This document shows positions 41,069 to 50,514 of a stretch of 64,000 nucleotides of DNA, piece after piece. The notes beneath the pieces are model-generated. The model was not told the origin of the DNA, made no database searches, and saw only the letters and a list, made by a program, of their open reading frames with translations. The stretch is taken from the NCBI GenBank assembly GCA_038146925.1, contig JAYQSP010000007.1, positions 1-64,000 on the forward strand. Direction: 5' to 3'. Position numbers and translations under genes: made by a program. This stretch comes from UBA830 sp038146925 (GTDB taxonomy: Bacteria; Pseudomonadota; Alphaproteobacteria; MPNO01; UBA830). Within the stretch, counting starts at the first letter, position 1. Every line of letters starts with the position of its first letter.

Positions 41069-41875
41069 TCAGGCCGCTTCGGCGGCCGATGCGGCGCGTT
41101 CTCCAACGTCGTCGGGTGGCGGCTCGCGACGGACCTCCGCGCGCAGGTGCTTCTCGTTCTCGCCGTTGAATAGCGTTCCCAGCACGCCGCGGTCCAGTGT
41201 GCTTGTCCCGAACAGGGCGTCGCAGATCGGGAAGGTCAGATTGAAGTTGTAGTTCTGCATCAGTTCGAGATCGTGGTGGGCGACGTGCATGTAGCGCACC
41301 GTGTTGATCAGCGGCACGTGACGCAGCCACTGCCAGCGCGGCCCGACCAGATGCGCCGAGGTGTGCAGCCCTTCGTACATGATGAAATAGCCGGCCATGG
41401 TGAGCATCACGATCAGCCCCGCATTCGCCGACCAGACCGCCCACAGCACAAGCGCGGCCGGCGCGGCGGCAAGAAGGAACGCAACCGGCGCGAAGGGCGG
41501 AAACAGCAGCGCCCGCCACTCTCTGTGGCCGCGATAGGAAAGATTGCGGTCGGTGAAGAACTGGTGATGCACGCCCGCGTGCCGCAGATAGATCGCGCGC
41601 AGTTTCTTCACCGGTCGATGCAGCAACCAGCGGTGACCCGCCCATTCGCACCAGTTGCCGAACAGAAATATCGGTACCACGATAAGCCATTCCCAGACGG
41701 TCGCCTGGTCGATGTAGGACCAGCAGACGACGACGGTGCCGATCGTCACCGCCAGGGTGAAGCCCAGATGCATAAGCCCGTGATACCAGCCGGGCGTCTC
41801 GGCGACGAAGCGGGCGCGGAACTTCTCCTGGAATGCGTTCTGGTGCGTTGCGGTGTCGGTGGTCGTTTCTGCCAT
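41069..41875 (-). CDS. Sterol desaturase / fatty-acid hydroxylase-family protein
   Basis: 268 residues, about four membrane segments, with the histidine clusters that bind the di-iron centre: HRWLLHRP, HAGVHHQFF and HVAHHDLE, plus an additional His in YEGLHTSAH. The family hydroxylates or desaturates lipids at the membrane. The C-terminus is a disordered acidic tail (PPPDDVGERAASAAEAA). Single gene, divergent from the GMC gene at 42062; no lipid-pathway neighbours to narrow the substrate. Confidence 0.9.
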   Translation of the reverse strand: MAETTTDTATHQNAFQEKFRARFVAETPGWYHGLMHLGFTLAVTIGTVVVCWSYIDQATVWEWLIVVPIFLFGNWCEWAGHRWLLHRPVKKLRAIYLRHAGVHHQFFTDRNLSYRGHREWRALLFPPFAPVAFLLAAAPAALVLWAVWSANAGLIVMLTMAGYFIMYEGLHTSAHLVGPRWQWLRHVPLINTVRYMHVAHHDLELMQNYNFNLTFPICDALFGTSTLDRGVLGTLFNGENEKHLRAEVRREPPPDDVGERAASAAEAA

Positions 41876-42061
41876 GGCGTATCCTTTCCCGGTCGTGGCC
41901 GCCGGACCGACAGGATGCGACGTGCCGGAACGGTTTGTCGAGCGGATTATTGTATACCCGGCGCCGCGCGTTTCAAATGGATCGGGCCGCCATTGCCCGA
42001 AGCAACCGGATCCTTAATCGGATTCGAATGCTATAATCGGACGATCGAGGGAGGAAACGTG

Positions 42062-43753
42062 GTGACTTATGATTATGTGGTCGTCGGAGGCGGTTCGGCG
42101 GGGTGCGTGATGGCAAACCGTCTGTCGGCGGACCCGGCCAACAAGGTTCTGTTGATCGAAGCCGGCATGGATACGCCGCCGGGTGCGGTTCCCGCCGACA
42201 TCCTGAACAGCTATCACCTGTCGCAGGCCAATCCGAAATTCAAATGGACGCAGTTCCGGGCCTATCATCAACCGGTGCCGCATAACGCGCCCGACCGGCC
42301 CGAGCTGCAGCATTACGATCAGGGCCGTGTGATGGGCGGCGGGTCCAGCATCAATTTCCAGGCAGCCAATCGCGGCACGCCCGACGACTACAACGAGTGG
42401 GAATCGATGGGCGCCGCCGGATGGGGCTGGGACGGCGTGTTGCCGTTTTTTCGCAAGCTCGAAACCGATCAGCAGTTCGACGGGCCGCTGCACGGCAAAT
42501 CCGGGCCGTTGCCGATCCGCCGGGTGACGCGCGAAAACTGGTCGGGTTTCTCGAAAGCGACGGCGGATTCATTCGCCCTGTCGGGGCTGGAATTCTTCGA
42601 CGACCAGAACGGCGGATTCGAGGACGGATATTTTCCCCTGACAGTCAGCAATCTGGAGGACCGGCGGGTATCCGCAGCGATCGCCTATCTCGATGCGGCG
42701 ACCCGCGCCCGTCCCAACCTGACGATCCTGTCGAACGCCGTCGCCAAGCGGATCCGGTTCGAGGGCCGCAGGGCAGTCGGGGTCGAAATCGACCGTCAGG
42801 GCGCGGAAGAATTTCATGGCGGTCGCGAGATCGTCGTTTCCGCCGGGGCCAGCCACTCGCCGGCGCTGCTGATGCGTTCGGGCGTCGGTCCCGGGCTTCA
42901 TCTTCGCGACATGGGAATCGATGTCGTCGCCGGTCTCGAAGGCGTCGGACAGAATTTGCAGGACCATCCCGGCGTACCCACCATGGTCTATATGACGCAC
43001 CGCGCGCGGCACGGCGCCAATCCGGGCCCCGCGCTTCAGGTCGGCGCGCGCTATTCGTCGGGCATTGACGGGTGCGGTCCGAACGACATGTTCATCTGCG
43101 CGATCGGCCGCGCGGCCTGGCATTCGGCAGGGCGGCGTCTCGGCAGCATGTCGACCTGGATAAACAAGCCCTATTCGCGCGGACAGTTGCGGCTTCGCTC
43201 GGCCGACTGGCGTGAAGAACCGGAAGTCGAACTCAACATGCTCTCTGATCCGCGCGATCTGGCGCGCATGAAACTCGCCATGCAACGTGTCGCGGAATTG
43301 TTCGAATACGCGCCGTTAAAGGCCGCGACCCGGGATGCGTTCTCTACAAATTTCAATCGGCGGGCACAGATGGTCGCCGCCGTGACGCCCCGTAACAGAT
43401 TTCTCACGGCTTTGGCATCGGTCCTGATGGACGGGCCGGGCCCGTTGCGCCGCGCCGTGATCCGGGACGTCATGCTGGGCAGGGACATCAACCGGGTCGT
43501 GCGCGAAGGCGACGCCGCGATCGAGGAGCACGTCATGCGCTACGTGATCAGCATCCGTCATATCTCCTGCACCTGCCGGATGGGGGATGAGGGCGACCCG
43601 ACCGCGGTCACCGGTCCGGACGGACGGGTTCACGGCGTCGGCGGCCTGCGCGTTGCCGATGCCTCGGTATTCCCCGCGGTGCCGCGCGCGAACACCAACA
43701 TTCCGACGATAATGACGGCCGAAAAAATCGCCGACGCCGCTCTGTTGTCCTAG
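42062..43753 (+). CDS. GMC-family oxidoreductase, second copy
   Basis: 563 residues from a GTG at 42062; GGGAGG at 42049-42054 gives it a 7-base spacing, better than the GTG at 42059. FAD motif YDYVVVGGGSAGCVMANRLS at the N-terminus; GRVMGGGSSINFQAANRG; VSAGASHSPALLMRSGVG. The active-site end reads IRHISCTCRMG and PRANTNIPT. It shares much sequence with the GMC enzyme at 7033-8763 (same GGGSSIN and TNIPTIM blocks), so the two are paralogues, but the active-site His lies in RHISCTCRMG rather than CWHPSGTCRMG. Likely an alcohol dehydrogenase. Confidence 0.92.
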   Translation: MTYDYVVVGGGSAGCVMANRLSADPANKVLLIEAGMDTPPGAVPADILNSYHLSQANPKFKWTQFRAYHQPVPHNAPDRPELQHYDQGRVMGGGSSINFQAANRGTPDDYNEWESMGAAGWGWDGVLPFFRKLETDQQFDGPLHGKSGPLPIRRVTRENWSGFSKATADSFALSGLEFFDDQNGGFEDGYFPLTVSNLEDRRVSAAIAYLDAATRARPNLTILSNAVAKRIRFEGRRAVGVEIDRQGAEEFHGGREIVVSAGASHSPALLMRSGVGPGLHLRDMGIDVVAGLEGVGQNLQDHPGVPTMVYMTHRARHGANPGPALQVGARYSSGIDGCGPNDMFICAIGRAAWHSAGRRLGSMSTWINKPYSRGQLRLRSADWREEPEVELNMLSDPRDLARMKLAMQRVAELFEYAPLKAATRDAFSTNFNRRAQMVAAVTPRNRFLTALASVLMDGPGPLRRAVIRDVMLGRDINRVVREGDAAIEEHVMRYVISIRHISCTCRMGDEGDPTAVTGPDGRVHGVGGLRVADASVFPAVPRANTNIPTIMTAEKIADAALLS

Positions 43754-43849
43754 ACCGTTCGAAGCGCGGCGCGCGCAAACGAAACCAACATCCCGAACGC
43801 CGCCAGGCATTCCGGCTTCTGCCGACGATCGTGCATGTTTTATGAGAAA

Positions 43850-43924
43850 TGGTGGGCGCGGCTGGGATTGAACCAGCGACCCCTGCCGTGTGAAGGCAGT
43901 GCTCTCCCGCTGAGCTACGCGCCC
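43850..43924 (-). tRNA. tRNA-Val (CAC)
   Basis: Minus-strand cloverleaf of 75 nt with encoded CCA: acceptor GGGCGCG with CGCGCCC, D arm GCTC-AGCGGGA-GAGC, anticodon stem CTGCC/GGCAG around loop TTCACAC (anticodon CAC), and T arm GCTGG-TTCAATC-CCAGC. All stems pair perfectly. A consensus promoter lies just upstream. Confidence 0.96.
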
Positions 43925-43949
43925 GGAGTCCCGTCCGGAACGGGCGGGG

Positions 43950-43978
43950 ATATAAGGCGGCGCGAGGGGTCTTGTCAA
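43950..43978 (-). promoter_or_regulatory. Sigma-70 promoter of tRNA-Val
   Basis: On the minus strand TTGACA (43978-43973) and TTATAT (43955-43950) are separated by 17 bp. The -35 box is perfect and the -10 box close to consensus. The predicted start falls ~20 bp before the mature tRNA 5' end at 43924. Confidence 0.8.
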
Positions 43979-44063
43979 CGCGATCCGAACGCCACATCTT
44001 ATGGAATACTGATTTCGTACAGATGCGTCGTGCTTCTGGTTTGAACCGAAACGGATCCGGATC

Positions 44064-44900
44064 ATGAAAGTCAGGTCTCTTCTGCTTGCTCTCCCCGCTA
44101 TCGCCCTGCTGTCGCAGCCCGCATGTGCGGTCACCCGGGATGTCGATCTGCTGTACAAGATCTACGTCGGCGGATTCCATGTCATCGATCTGGATGTCGA
44201 TATCGGGCTCAATTCGCGGGAATACAAGTTCGACGCCAAAGTGAAGTCGGTCGGCATGATCGGGCGCATGTTTCCGTGGTGGATGAAGGCCTATTCCCGC
44301 GGCGAGATTTCCAAGGCAGCAGTCACGCCGGTATCCGCGGGTCAACACAACAACTGGCGCGGCAAGGACCGGTTCATCGACCTGAAGTTCGCCGACGGCA
44401 TCGCCAGGATCGACCGCATCGCACCCAGGCCGGAAACCGACGACCGGGATCGCGTACCGGTCGAAATGCGTACAGGGGTGATGGACCTGACCAGCGCCAT
44501 CATCGCGCTGATCCGCAACATGGATGCCGGCCGGCCCTGCCAGGCCCAGATGCCGGTATTCGACGGTCGCCGGCGCTACGATCTGATCGCTGTACCCGAC
44601 GGCAGCGACAGGCTGCGGCCCAGTGGCTACACGCCATACACCGGGAAAACGGTGAACTGCCGCCTGTCCATCGACAAGAAAGCCGGCTTCAAGAAAAACG
44701 ACGATTCAGGCTGGAACGACGGCGACCGCAGCGCCCGCGTCTGGATGGGCAAAGCCTTCGGCGACGTGCCGCCGGTGCCGGTCCGTCTGACGATAAACAC
44801 GCCGCTCGGATCCGTGATTGCGCATCTGAACGCGGCTTCGGTCGAATCCGGCGGGCGCAGGATCAGGCTCGAACGCCGGGAAGCGTCTGAAAAGAAATAG
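44064..44900 (+). CDS. DUF3108 domain-containing exported protein
   Basis: 278 residues. A signal peptide (MKVRSLLLALPAIALLSQPA, cleavage after ACA near residue 23) is followed by a DUF3108 beta-barrel-like domain: LLYKIYVGGFHVIDLDVDIG near residue 30, MKAYSRGEISKAAVTPVSA, MDLTSAIIALIRNM near residue 152, and PVFDGRRRYDLIAV. Periplasmic, function unknown; the fold is related to lipid-binding-type barrels. The C-terminal segment VRLTINTPLGSVIAHLNAAS is also typical. It precedes glmU by ~140 bp and is probably a separate unit. Confidence 0.88.
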   Translation: MKVRSLLLALPAIALLSQPACAVTRDVDLLYKIYVGGFHVIDLDVDIGLNSREYKFDAKVKSVGMIGRMFPWWMKAYSRGEISKAAVTPVSAGQHNNWRGKDRFIDLKFADGIARIDRIAPRPETDDRDRVPVEMRTGVMDLTSAIIALIRNMDAGRPCQAQMPVFDGRRRYDLIAVPDGSDRLRPSGYTPYTGKTVNCRLSIDKKAGFKKNDDSGWNDGDRSARVWMGKAFGDVPPVPVRLTINTPLGSVIAHLNAASVESGGRRIRLERREASEKK

Positions 44901-45037
44901 CCTTTCCCCGGCATCCTCCGCTTTAATCTCCTTGGCGGACGCCCCCGGTTTGTGGCAAGTTCCGCGAAACGGGCGGGTTGGCGCAGCGACCGGGCTGGTG
45001 TCCGTCGGCATTTGAAACTGAACGGATTTTCGGGGCG

Positions 45038-46399
45038 ATGACCACGGACAAATGTGCTGCGATCGTACTGGCAGCCGGCATGGGAACGCGGATGAAATCG
45101 GACCTGCCCAAGGTCCTCCACCCCGTCGCGAACCGTCCCATGGTTTCTCACATTCTCTCCGCGCTCGATGCGCTGTCGCCCGACCGGACGGTCGTGGTGG
45201 TCGCGCCCGGCATGGCGCAGGTGGCCGAGACCGTCGCCCTGGCGGAGACAGCCGTCCAGACGGAAGCGCTCGGCACCGGTCATGCCGTGCTTGCGGCGCG
45301 CGATGCGATGGAAGGATTCGACGGCGACGTGCTGGTCCTGTTCGGCGATACGCCGCTGCTGACCGCCGAAACCATGCAGAACATGCTGCGCGCACGCCGC
45401 GCGGCGGATGATCCGGCGGTCGTCGTGCTGGGTTTCCGGCCCGACGACCCGGCGGAATACGGCCGCCTGGTGACCGGCGCGGACGGCGGGCTGGAGGCCA
45501 TCGTCGAGTTCAAGGACGCCTCCGACGAACAGCGCGGGATCGGTCTCTGTAACGCCGGCATCATGGCCATCGACGGCAAACATCTGCTGCCGCTGCTGGA
45601 TGCGGTCGGCAATGACAACGCCAAAGGCGAATACTACCTGACCGACATCGTGGAAATCGCGCGCGACCGCGGCCTTTCCTGCGCCGCGGTAGAGGCCGCC
45701 GATCCGGTCGAGGTCATGGGCGTCAACAGCCGCGCCCAGCTGGCCGAGGCCGAGGCCGCCATGCAGGACCGCCTGCGTCAGGCGGCGATGGCGAACGGCG
45801 TCACCATGACCGATCCCGGTACCGTGTGGCTGTCGGCGGACACCAGGATCGGCCGCGATGTTTCGATCGCCCCGAATGTGTTCTTCGGGCCCGGCGTCAC
45901 CGTCGCCGACAATGTCGAGATCCGCTCGTTCTGTCATATCGAACAGGCGGAGGTTGCGTCCGGTGCGATTATCGGTCCGTTTGCGCGGCTGCGGCCCGGC
46001 GCCCGGCTAGAAAAAGACGTTCATATCGGCAACTTCGTCGAGATCAAGGCGGCGCGTGTGGAAGAGGGCGCCAAGGTCAACCATCTGACCTATATCGGCG
46101 ACGCGCGGATCGGATCGAAAGCCAATATCGGGGCCGGCACGATTACCTGCAATTACGACGGCTTTTTCAAGGACCATACGGATATCGGCGCGGGCGCGTT
46201 TATCGGTTCCAACTCGGCACTGGTCGCGCCGGTGAAGATCGGCGACGGCGCCATCGTCGGCGCCGGATCGGTGATCACCGGCGAGGTCGATTCCGATGCG
46301 TTGTCGGTCGCGCGCGGCCGGCAGAAGAATATCGGCGGCTGGGCGAAATCCTTCCGCACGAAACGCCAGACGGAAAAAGACGCGGCGAAGAAAAAATAG
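45038..46399 (+). CDS. glmU: Bifunctional N-acetylglucosamine-1-P uridylyltransferase / glucosamine-1-P acetyltransferase
   Basis: 453 residues from ATG 45038, the normal GlmU length. N-terminal pyrophosphorylase domain: AAIVLAAGMGTRMKSDLPKV (residues ~7-26), LVLFGDTPLLTAETM. C-terminal left-handed beta-helix of hexapeptide repeats (from about residue 250, e.g. IGRDVSIAPNVFFGPGVTV) with the acetyl-CoA site (GAGTITCNYDGFFKDHTDIG). It makes UDP-GlcNAc for peptidoglycan and lipid A. glmS follows 36 bp later, so both last steps of glucosamine supply are in one operon. Confidence 0.97.
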   Translation: MTTDKCAAIVLAAGMGTRMKSDLPKVLHPVANRPMVSHILSALDALSPDRTVVVVAPGMAQVAETVALAETAVQTEALGTGHAVLAARDAMEGFDGDVLVLFGDTPLLTAETMQNMLRARRAADDPAVVVLGFRPDDPAEYGRLVTGADGGLEAIVEFKDASDEQRGIGLCNAGIMAIDGKHLLPLLDAVGNDNAKGEYYLTDIVEIARDRGLSCAAVEAADPVEVMGVNSRAQLAEAEAAMQDRLRQAAMANGVTMTDPGTVWLSADTRIGRDVSIAPNVFFGPGVTVADNVEIRSFCHIEQAEVASGAIIGPFARLRPGARLEKDVHIGNFVEIKAARVEEGAKVNHLTYIGDARIGSKANIGAGTITCNYDGFFKDHTDIGAGAFIGSNSALVAPVKIGDGAIVGAGSVITGEVDSDALSVARGRQKNIGGWAKSFRTKRQTEKDAAKKK

Positions 46400-46435
46400 C
46401 CAACCCAGTCAGGATCAGCGTAGGACGAACGGAAC

Positions 46436-48259
46436 ATGTGCGGAATCATCGGAACCATCGGCAAGGCGGACGCCCCGCCCATTTTGCTGGACGGACTCAA
46501 GCGGCTCGAATACCGCGGCTACGATTCCGCCGGGATCGCGACGCTGGTCGATGGCGGGATCGAACGCCGCCGCGCCGAGGGCAAGATCGCAAATCTGGAA
46601 TCGCTGATCGACGGCGATCCGCTGTCGAGTACGATCGGCATCGGCCATACCCGTTGGGCCACGCATGGCTCGCCGACCGAAGTCAATGCCCATCCGCATG
46701 CCGACGACCGCGTGGTGCTGGTCCACAACGGGATCATCGAAAACTTTCAGGAGCTGCGCCAGGAACTGAGCCAGGCGGGCCACAAGTTCCAGACGGAAAC
46801 CGACACCGAGGCCGTCGTTCACCTGATCAGCAGCTACCTCGCCGACGGCAAAACGCCGGCGGAAGCGGTCGCCGCGTCGCTGAAGCGGCTCGAAGGGGCC
46901 TTCGCGCTTGCCATCCTGTTCGCCGGTCACGACGACATGATGATCGCCGCCCGGCGCGGCAGCCCGCTCGCCATCGGCTACGGCGACGGCGAAATGTATA
47001 TCGGCTCCGACGCGCTGGCGCTGGCGCCGCTGACCCAGCGCATCAGCTATCTGGACGAGGGCGACTGGGCCGAAATCACGGCCGACGGCGCTGTGGTGCA
47101 CGACGAAACCGACGCCATCGTGGAACGCGACATCCAGCAGACGTCGTCCTCGGGCGCGATGATCGGCAAGGGCAATTTCCCGCACTTCATGCTGAAGGAA
47201 ATCTACGAACAGCCCGCCGTGATCGGCGATACCCTGCAGACGATCCTCAATCCCTGGAACGAGATGATCACGCTGCCGGATCTGCCGTTCGATCTGACCA
47301 AGATTCCCCGGGTGACCATCGTCGCCTGCGGAACGTCCTATCACGCGGGCATGGTGGCGCGGTACTGGTTCGAAACCGTGGCCGGCGTGCCGTGCGACAT
47401 CGATATCGCCTCCGAATTCCGATACCGCACGGTGGAGATGCAGCAGGGCGGCCTGTCGCTGTTCATCTCGCAATCGGGCGAGACCGCCGACACTCTGGCC
47501 GCATTGCGCTACGCGAAGGCGCAGGGGCAGCACATCGTTTCGGTGGTCAACGTCGCCGAAAGCTCCATGGCCCGCGAATCCGACGCCATCCTGCAGACCA
47601 AGGCGGGGCCTGAAATCGGCGTCGCCTCGACCAAGGCGTTCACCACCCAGCTGACCACGCTGGCCTGTTTCGTGATCGGCATGGCGGCGGCGCGGGGTAA
47701 GATCGACCGCACCCAGGAAGCGGCCCTGTGCCACGCGCTGACCGAGGTGCCGTCACGCGCGAACGACGTGCTGAACCACGACGAGGCCATCGAAAAGCTG
47801 GCGCATGAGGTGATGGAAGCGCGCGACGTTCTCTATCTCGGGCGCGGCACCGGATATCCCATCGCGCTCGAAGGCGCGCTCAAGCTGAAGGAAATTTCCT
47901 ACATTCACGCCGAAGGCTACGCCGCCGGCGAAATGAAGCACGGCCCCATCGCGCTGATCGACGAGCATGTGCCCGTCATCGTGATCGCGCCGTCGGACGA
48001 GCTGTTCGACAAGACCGCGTCGAACATGCAGGAGGTCATCGCCCGCGGCGGGCGGGTCATCTTCCTGTCCGACGCGGCGGGGATCGCTAAGCTCGGCGAC
48101 ATGGCGGCGGCCACCATCGAACTGCCGGCGGTCGATCCCTACGTCGCGCCGATCCTCTACACGATCCCGATCCAGCTGCTGGCCTACCATGTCGCGGTGC
48201 TGAAAGGCACGGATGTCGACCAGCCCCGCAACCTCGCGAAGTCGGTGACGGTCGAATAA
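46436..48259 (+). CDS. glmS: Glutamine--fructose-6-phosphate aminotransferase (isomerizing)
   Basis: 607 residues, normal length. The sequence starts MCGIIGTIG, so Cys2 becomes the N-terminal nucleophile after Met removal. The class II glutamine amidotransferase domain includes RWATHGSPTEVNAHPH; two SIS domains follow (CGTSYHAGMVARYWFE near residue 300; GRGTGYPIALEGALKLKEI near 460). The C-terminus is DQPRNLAKSVTVE, which carries the typical end of the family. It makes glucosamine-6-phosphate from fructose-6-phosphate and glutamine. tenA follows 2 bp later. Confidence 0.97.
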   Translation: MCGIIGTIGKADAPPILLDGLKRLEYRGYDSAGIATLVDGGIERRRAEGKIANLESLIDGDPLSSTIGIGHTRWATHGSPTEVNAHPHADDRVVLVHNGIIENFQELRQELSQAGHKFQTETDTEAVVHLISSYLADGKTPAEAVAASLKRLEGAFALAILFAGHDDMMIAARRGSPLAIGYGDGEMYIGSDALALAPLTQRISYLDEGDWAEITADGAVVHDETDAIVERDIQQTSSSGAMIGKGNFPHFMLKEIYEQPAVIGDTLQTILNPWNEMITLPDLPFDLTKIPRVTIVACGTSYHAGMVARYWFETVAGVPCDIDIASEFRYRTVEMQQGGLSLFISQSGETADTLAALRYAKAQGQHIVSVVNVAESSMARESDAILQTKAGPEIGVASTKAFTTQLTTLACFVIGMAAARGKIDRTQEAALCHALTEVPSRANDVLNHDEAIEKLAHEVMEARDVLYLGRGTGYPIALEGALKLKEISYIHAEGYAAGEMKHGPIALIDEHVPVIVIAPSDELFDKTASNMQEVIARGGRVIFLSDAAGIAKLGDMAAATIELPAVDPYVAPILYTIPIQLLAYHVAVLKGTDVDQPRNLAKSVTVE

Positions 48260-48261
48260 GC

Positions 48262-48909
48262 GTGACCGATTTCGCGGACTCCCTCGTCCGGGCGGCGGAA
48301 CCCGACTGGACAAACGCCACCACCCATCGCTTCACGGTTGAACTGGCCGATGACGTTCTGGCGGACGAGGTCTGGCGCAATTATCTGATTCAGGATTACG
48401 CCTTTGTCGAGACGCTGACGTCGCTGGTCGGATACGCCGTCGGCAAGGCGCCCACCATGGTGGAGAAAACGACCTTCGCCGGATTTCTGTCGGTGCTGAC
48501 CGGCGCCGAGGATGCATTCTTCAAACGCGCCTTCGCGGCCGCCGGCGTTGCGGGCGCGGACTGGGCGGGCGCGGCGGACTCCGACGTGACGGCGGCTTTC
48601 AAAGACCTGTTCGCCGATGCGTGGAAAGGATCCTACGCCGACGTGCTGGCCGTCTTCCTGCCGGTGGAATGGGTGTATCTGACCTGGGCGACGGCGCAGG
48701 CGGACAAGAAACCGCGCGTCGCCTACGACGAATGGATCGTCCTGCACAACGTGCCGGAATTTCGCGAGTTCGTGATGTTCATGAAAGGCGAACTGAACCG
48801 CGTGTCGGCGACATTGAACGAGGTCGAAAAAGCGCGGGTTTCCGAACATTTCAGCCGCGCCTGCGAACTGGAAGTCGCGTTTTTCGACAGCGTGTACGCG
48901 CAGTCCTGA
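48262..48909 (+). CDS. tenA: TenA-family (thiaminase II-like) protein
   Basis: 215 residues, GTG start 2 bp after the glmS stop. All-helical TenA fold: FVETLTSLVGYAVGKAP, then FFKRAF in the middle and the C-terminal HFSRACELEVAFFDSVYAQS. The usual active-site Cys of TenA_C in the middle of the chain is not seen; the Glu in the C-terminal CELEVAFFDSVY fits the TenA_E subgroup. TenA enzymes salvage thiamine pyrimidine or related products. Coupling to glmS is odd and no thiamine genes are nearby. Confidence 0.85.
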   Translation: MTDFADSLVRAAEPDWTNATTHRFTVELADDVLADEVWRNYLIQDYAFVETLTSLVGYAVGKAPTMVEKTTFAGFLSVLTGAEDAFFKRAFAAAGVAGADWAGAADSDVTAAFKDLFADAWKGSYADVLAVFLPVEWVYLTWATAQADKKPRVAYDEWIVLHNVPEFREFVMFMKGELNRVSATLNEVEKARVSEHFSRACELEVAFFDSVYAQS

Positions 48910-48934
48910 CTCCCGAAACGGGGCGCTGTATACT
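48906..48934 (+). promoter_or_regulatory. Possible promoter of the succinate-semialdehyde dehydrogenase gene
   Basis: CTGACT (48906-48911) and TATACT (48929-48934) with a 17-bp spacer. The -10 box is nearly perfect, the -35 box matches four of six. It lies ~70 bp before the gene start at 49002 and overlaps the tenA stop. Confidence 0.45.
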
Positions 48935-49001
48935 CCGCGCTTCAAAATACCTATTTCACGATCATTCGGCCCCAGCGCGGGTCCAAAGGGGAGAATTTCA
49001 G

Positions 49002-50468
49002 ATGGCGTCGCTCGAACTCAAAGATCCGAACCTGTTCCGGGAAGCCTGCTACATCAACGGCAAATGGGTCGGCGCAGACTCCAACCAGACGATCGACGTC
49101 ACCAACCCGGCGACCGGCGACGTGCTCGGCACCGTCCCGAAGATGGGCGCCGACGAAACGCGGGCGGCCATCGAGGCGGCCAACGAGGCCTATCCCGCCT
49201 GGCGCGCAAAAACGGCCAAGGAACGCGCGTCGATCCTGCGGAAATGGTTCGACCTGATGATGGAAAACCAGGAAGACCTCGCCAGGATGATGACGGCGGA
49301 GCAGGGCAAGCCGCTGAAGGAATCCATGGGCGAAATCGTCTACGCCGCGTCCTTCATCGAATGGTTTGCGGAAGAGGGCAAGCGCATCTACGGTGACACG
49401 ATCCCGCAGCACGCGCCGGGCAAGCGCATCGTCGTCACCAAGGAACCCATCGGCGTCTGCGCGGCGATCACGCCGTGGAATTTCCCGGCTGCCATGATCA
49501 CCCGGAAATGCGGACCGGCGCTGGCCGCCGGCTGTACGATGGTGGTGAAACCCGCCACCGCAACGCCGTATTCGGCGCTGGCGCTGGCGGAGCTTGCCGA
49601 ACGGGCGGGCGTGCCGGCGGGGGTGTTCAGCGTCGTGACCGGCTCGTCCGGGGCCATCGGCGGCGAGATGACGTCCAATCCCATCGTCCGCAAGCTGACC
49701 TTCACCGGGTCCACCGAAATCGGCAAGCTGCTGATGGAACAATGCGCCGGCACCGTGAAGAAAACCTCGATGGAGCTTGGCGGCAACGCGCCGTTCATCG
49801 TCTTCAATGACGCCGATCTCGACGAGGCGGTCGAGGGCGCGATGGCGTCCAAGTTCCGCAACACCGGCCAGACCTGCGTCTGCGCCAACCGTCTGCTGGT
49901 GCAGGACGGCGTATATGACGAATTTTCCGAGAAGCTTGCCGCGGCGGTCGAAAAGATGCGCGTCGGCGACGGGCTGAAAGGCGAAACCGAACAGGGCCCC
50001 ATGATCGACATGGCCGCCGTCGAAAAGGTCGAGGAGCATATCCAGGACGCGGTCGCCAAGGGCGCCAAGGTCATTTCCGGCGGATCGCGCCACGATCTCG
50101 GCGGCACGTTCTTCCAGCCGACGGTGCTGGCGGAGGTCAACACCGACATGAAGGTGACCAAGGAAGAAACCTTCGGCCCGGTCGCGCCGCTCTACCGCTT
50201 CGAGACCGAGGAACAGGCGCTGGCAATGGCGAACGACACCGAATTCGGCCTCGCCGCCTATTTCTACAGCCGCGATATCGGCCGCATCTGGCGCGTGATG
50301 GAAGGTCTCGAATACGGGATCGTCGGCGTCAACGAGGGCATCATCTCCACCGAGGTGGCGCCGTTCGGCGGCATGAAGGAATCCGGCACCGGCCGCGAGG
50401 GGTCCAAATACGGGATCGAGGATTACCTCGAAATCAAATACGGGCTGATCGGCGGGATCGGGGCGTAA
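49002..50468 (+). CDS. gabD: NAD(P)-dependent succinate-semialdehyde dehydrogenase
   Basis: 488 residues from ATG 49002 (the open frame upstream belongs to tenA in another frame). Aldehyde dehydrogenase signatures: ITPWNFPAAMITRKCGPALA near residue 155, MELGGNAPFIVF (catalytic Glu) near 258, and FRNTGQTCVCANR (catalytic Cys, residue ~291). The N-terminus EACYINGKWVGADSNQTIDV and the GPMIDMAAVEKVEEHI segment are typical of GabD. It oxidises succinate semialdehyde to succinate. Followed 46 bp later by gor. Confidence 0.92.
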   Translation: MASLELKDPNLFREACYINGKWVGADSNQTIDVTNPATGDVLGTVPKMGADETRAAIEAANEAYPAWRAKTAKERASILRKWFDLMMENQEDLARMMTAEQGKPLKESMGEIVYAASFIEWFAEEGKRIYGDTIPQHAPGKRIVVTKEPIGVCAAITPWNFPAAMITRKCGPALAAGCTMVVKPATATPYSALALAELAERAGVPAGVFSVVTGSSGAIGGEMTSNPIVRKLTFTGSTEIGKLLMEQCAGTVKKTSMELGGNAPFIVFNDADLDEAVEGAMASKFRNTGQTCVCANRLLVQDGVYDEFSEKLAAAVEKMRVGDGLKGETEQGPMIDMAAVEKVEEHIQDAVAKGAKVISGGSRHDLGGTFFQPTVLAEVNTDMKVTKEETFGPVAPLYRFETEEQALAMANDTEFGLAAYFYSRDIGRIWRVMEGLEYGIVGVNEGIISTEVAPFGGMKESGTGREGSKYGIEDYLEIKYGLIGGIGA

Positions 50469-50514
50469 GCCACCCCTCCGGTCAAAAAACCAGAACTTCT
50501 GAAAGGCGGACGCC

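Noticed and set aside
46415..47734. 439-codon minus-strand open frame opposite glmS
   Set aside because: Antisense to an unmistakable glmS; no recognisable domain.
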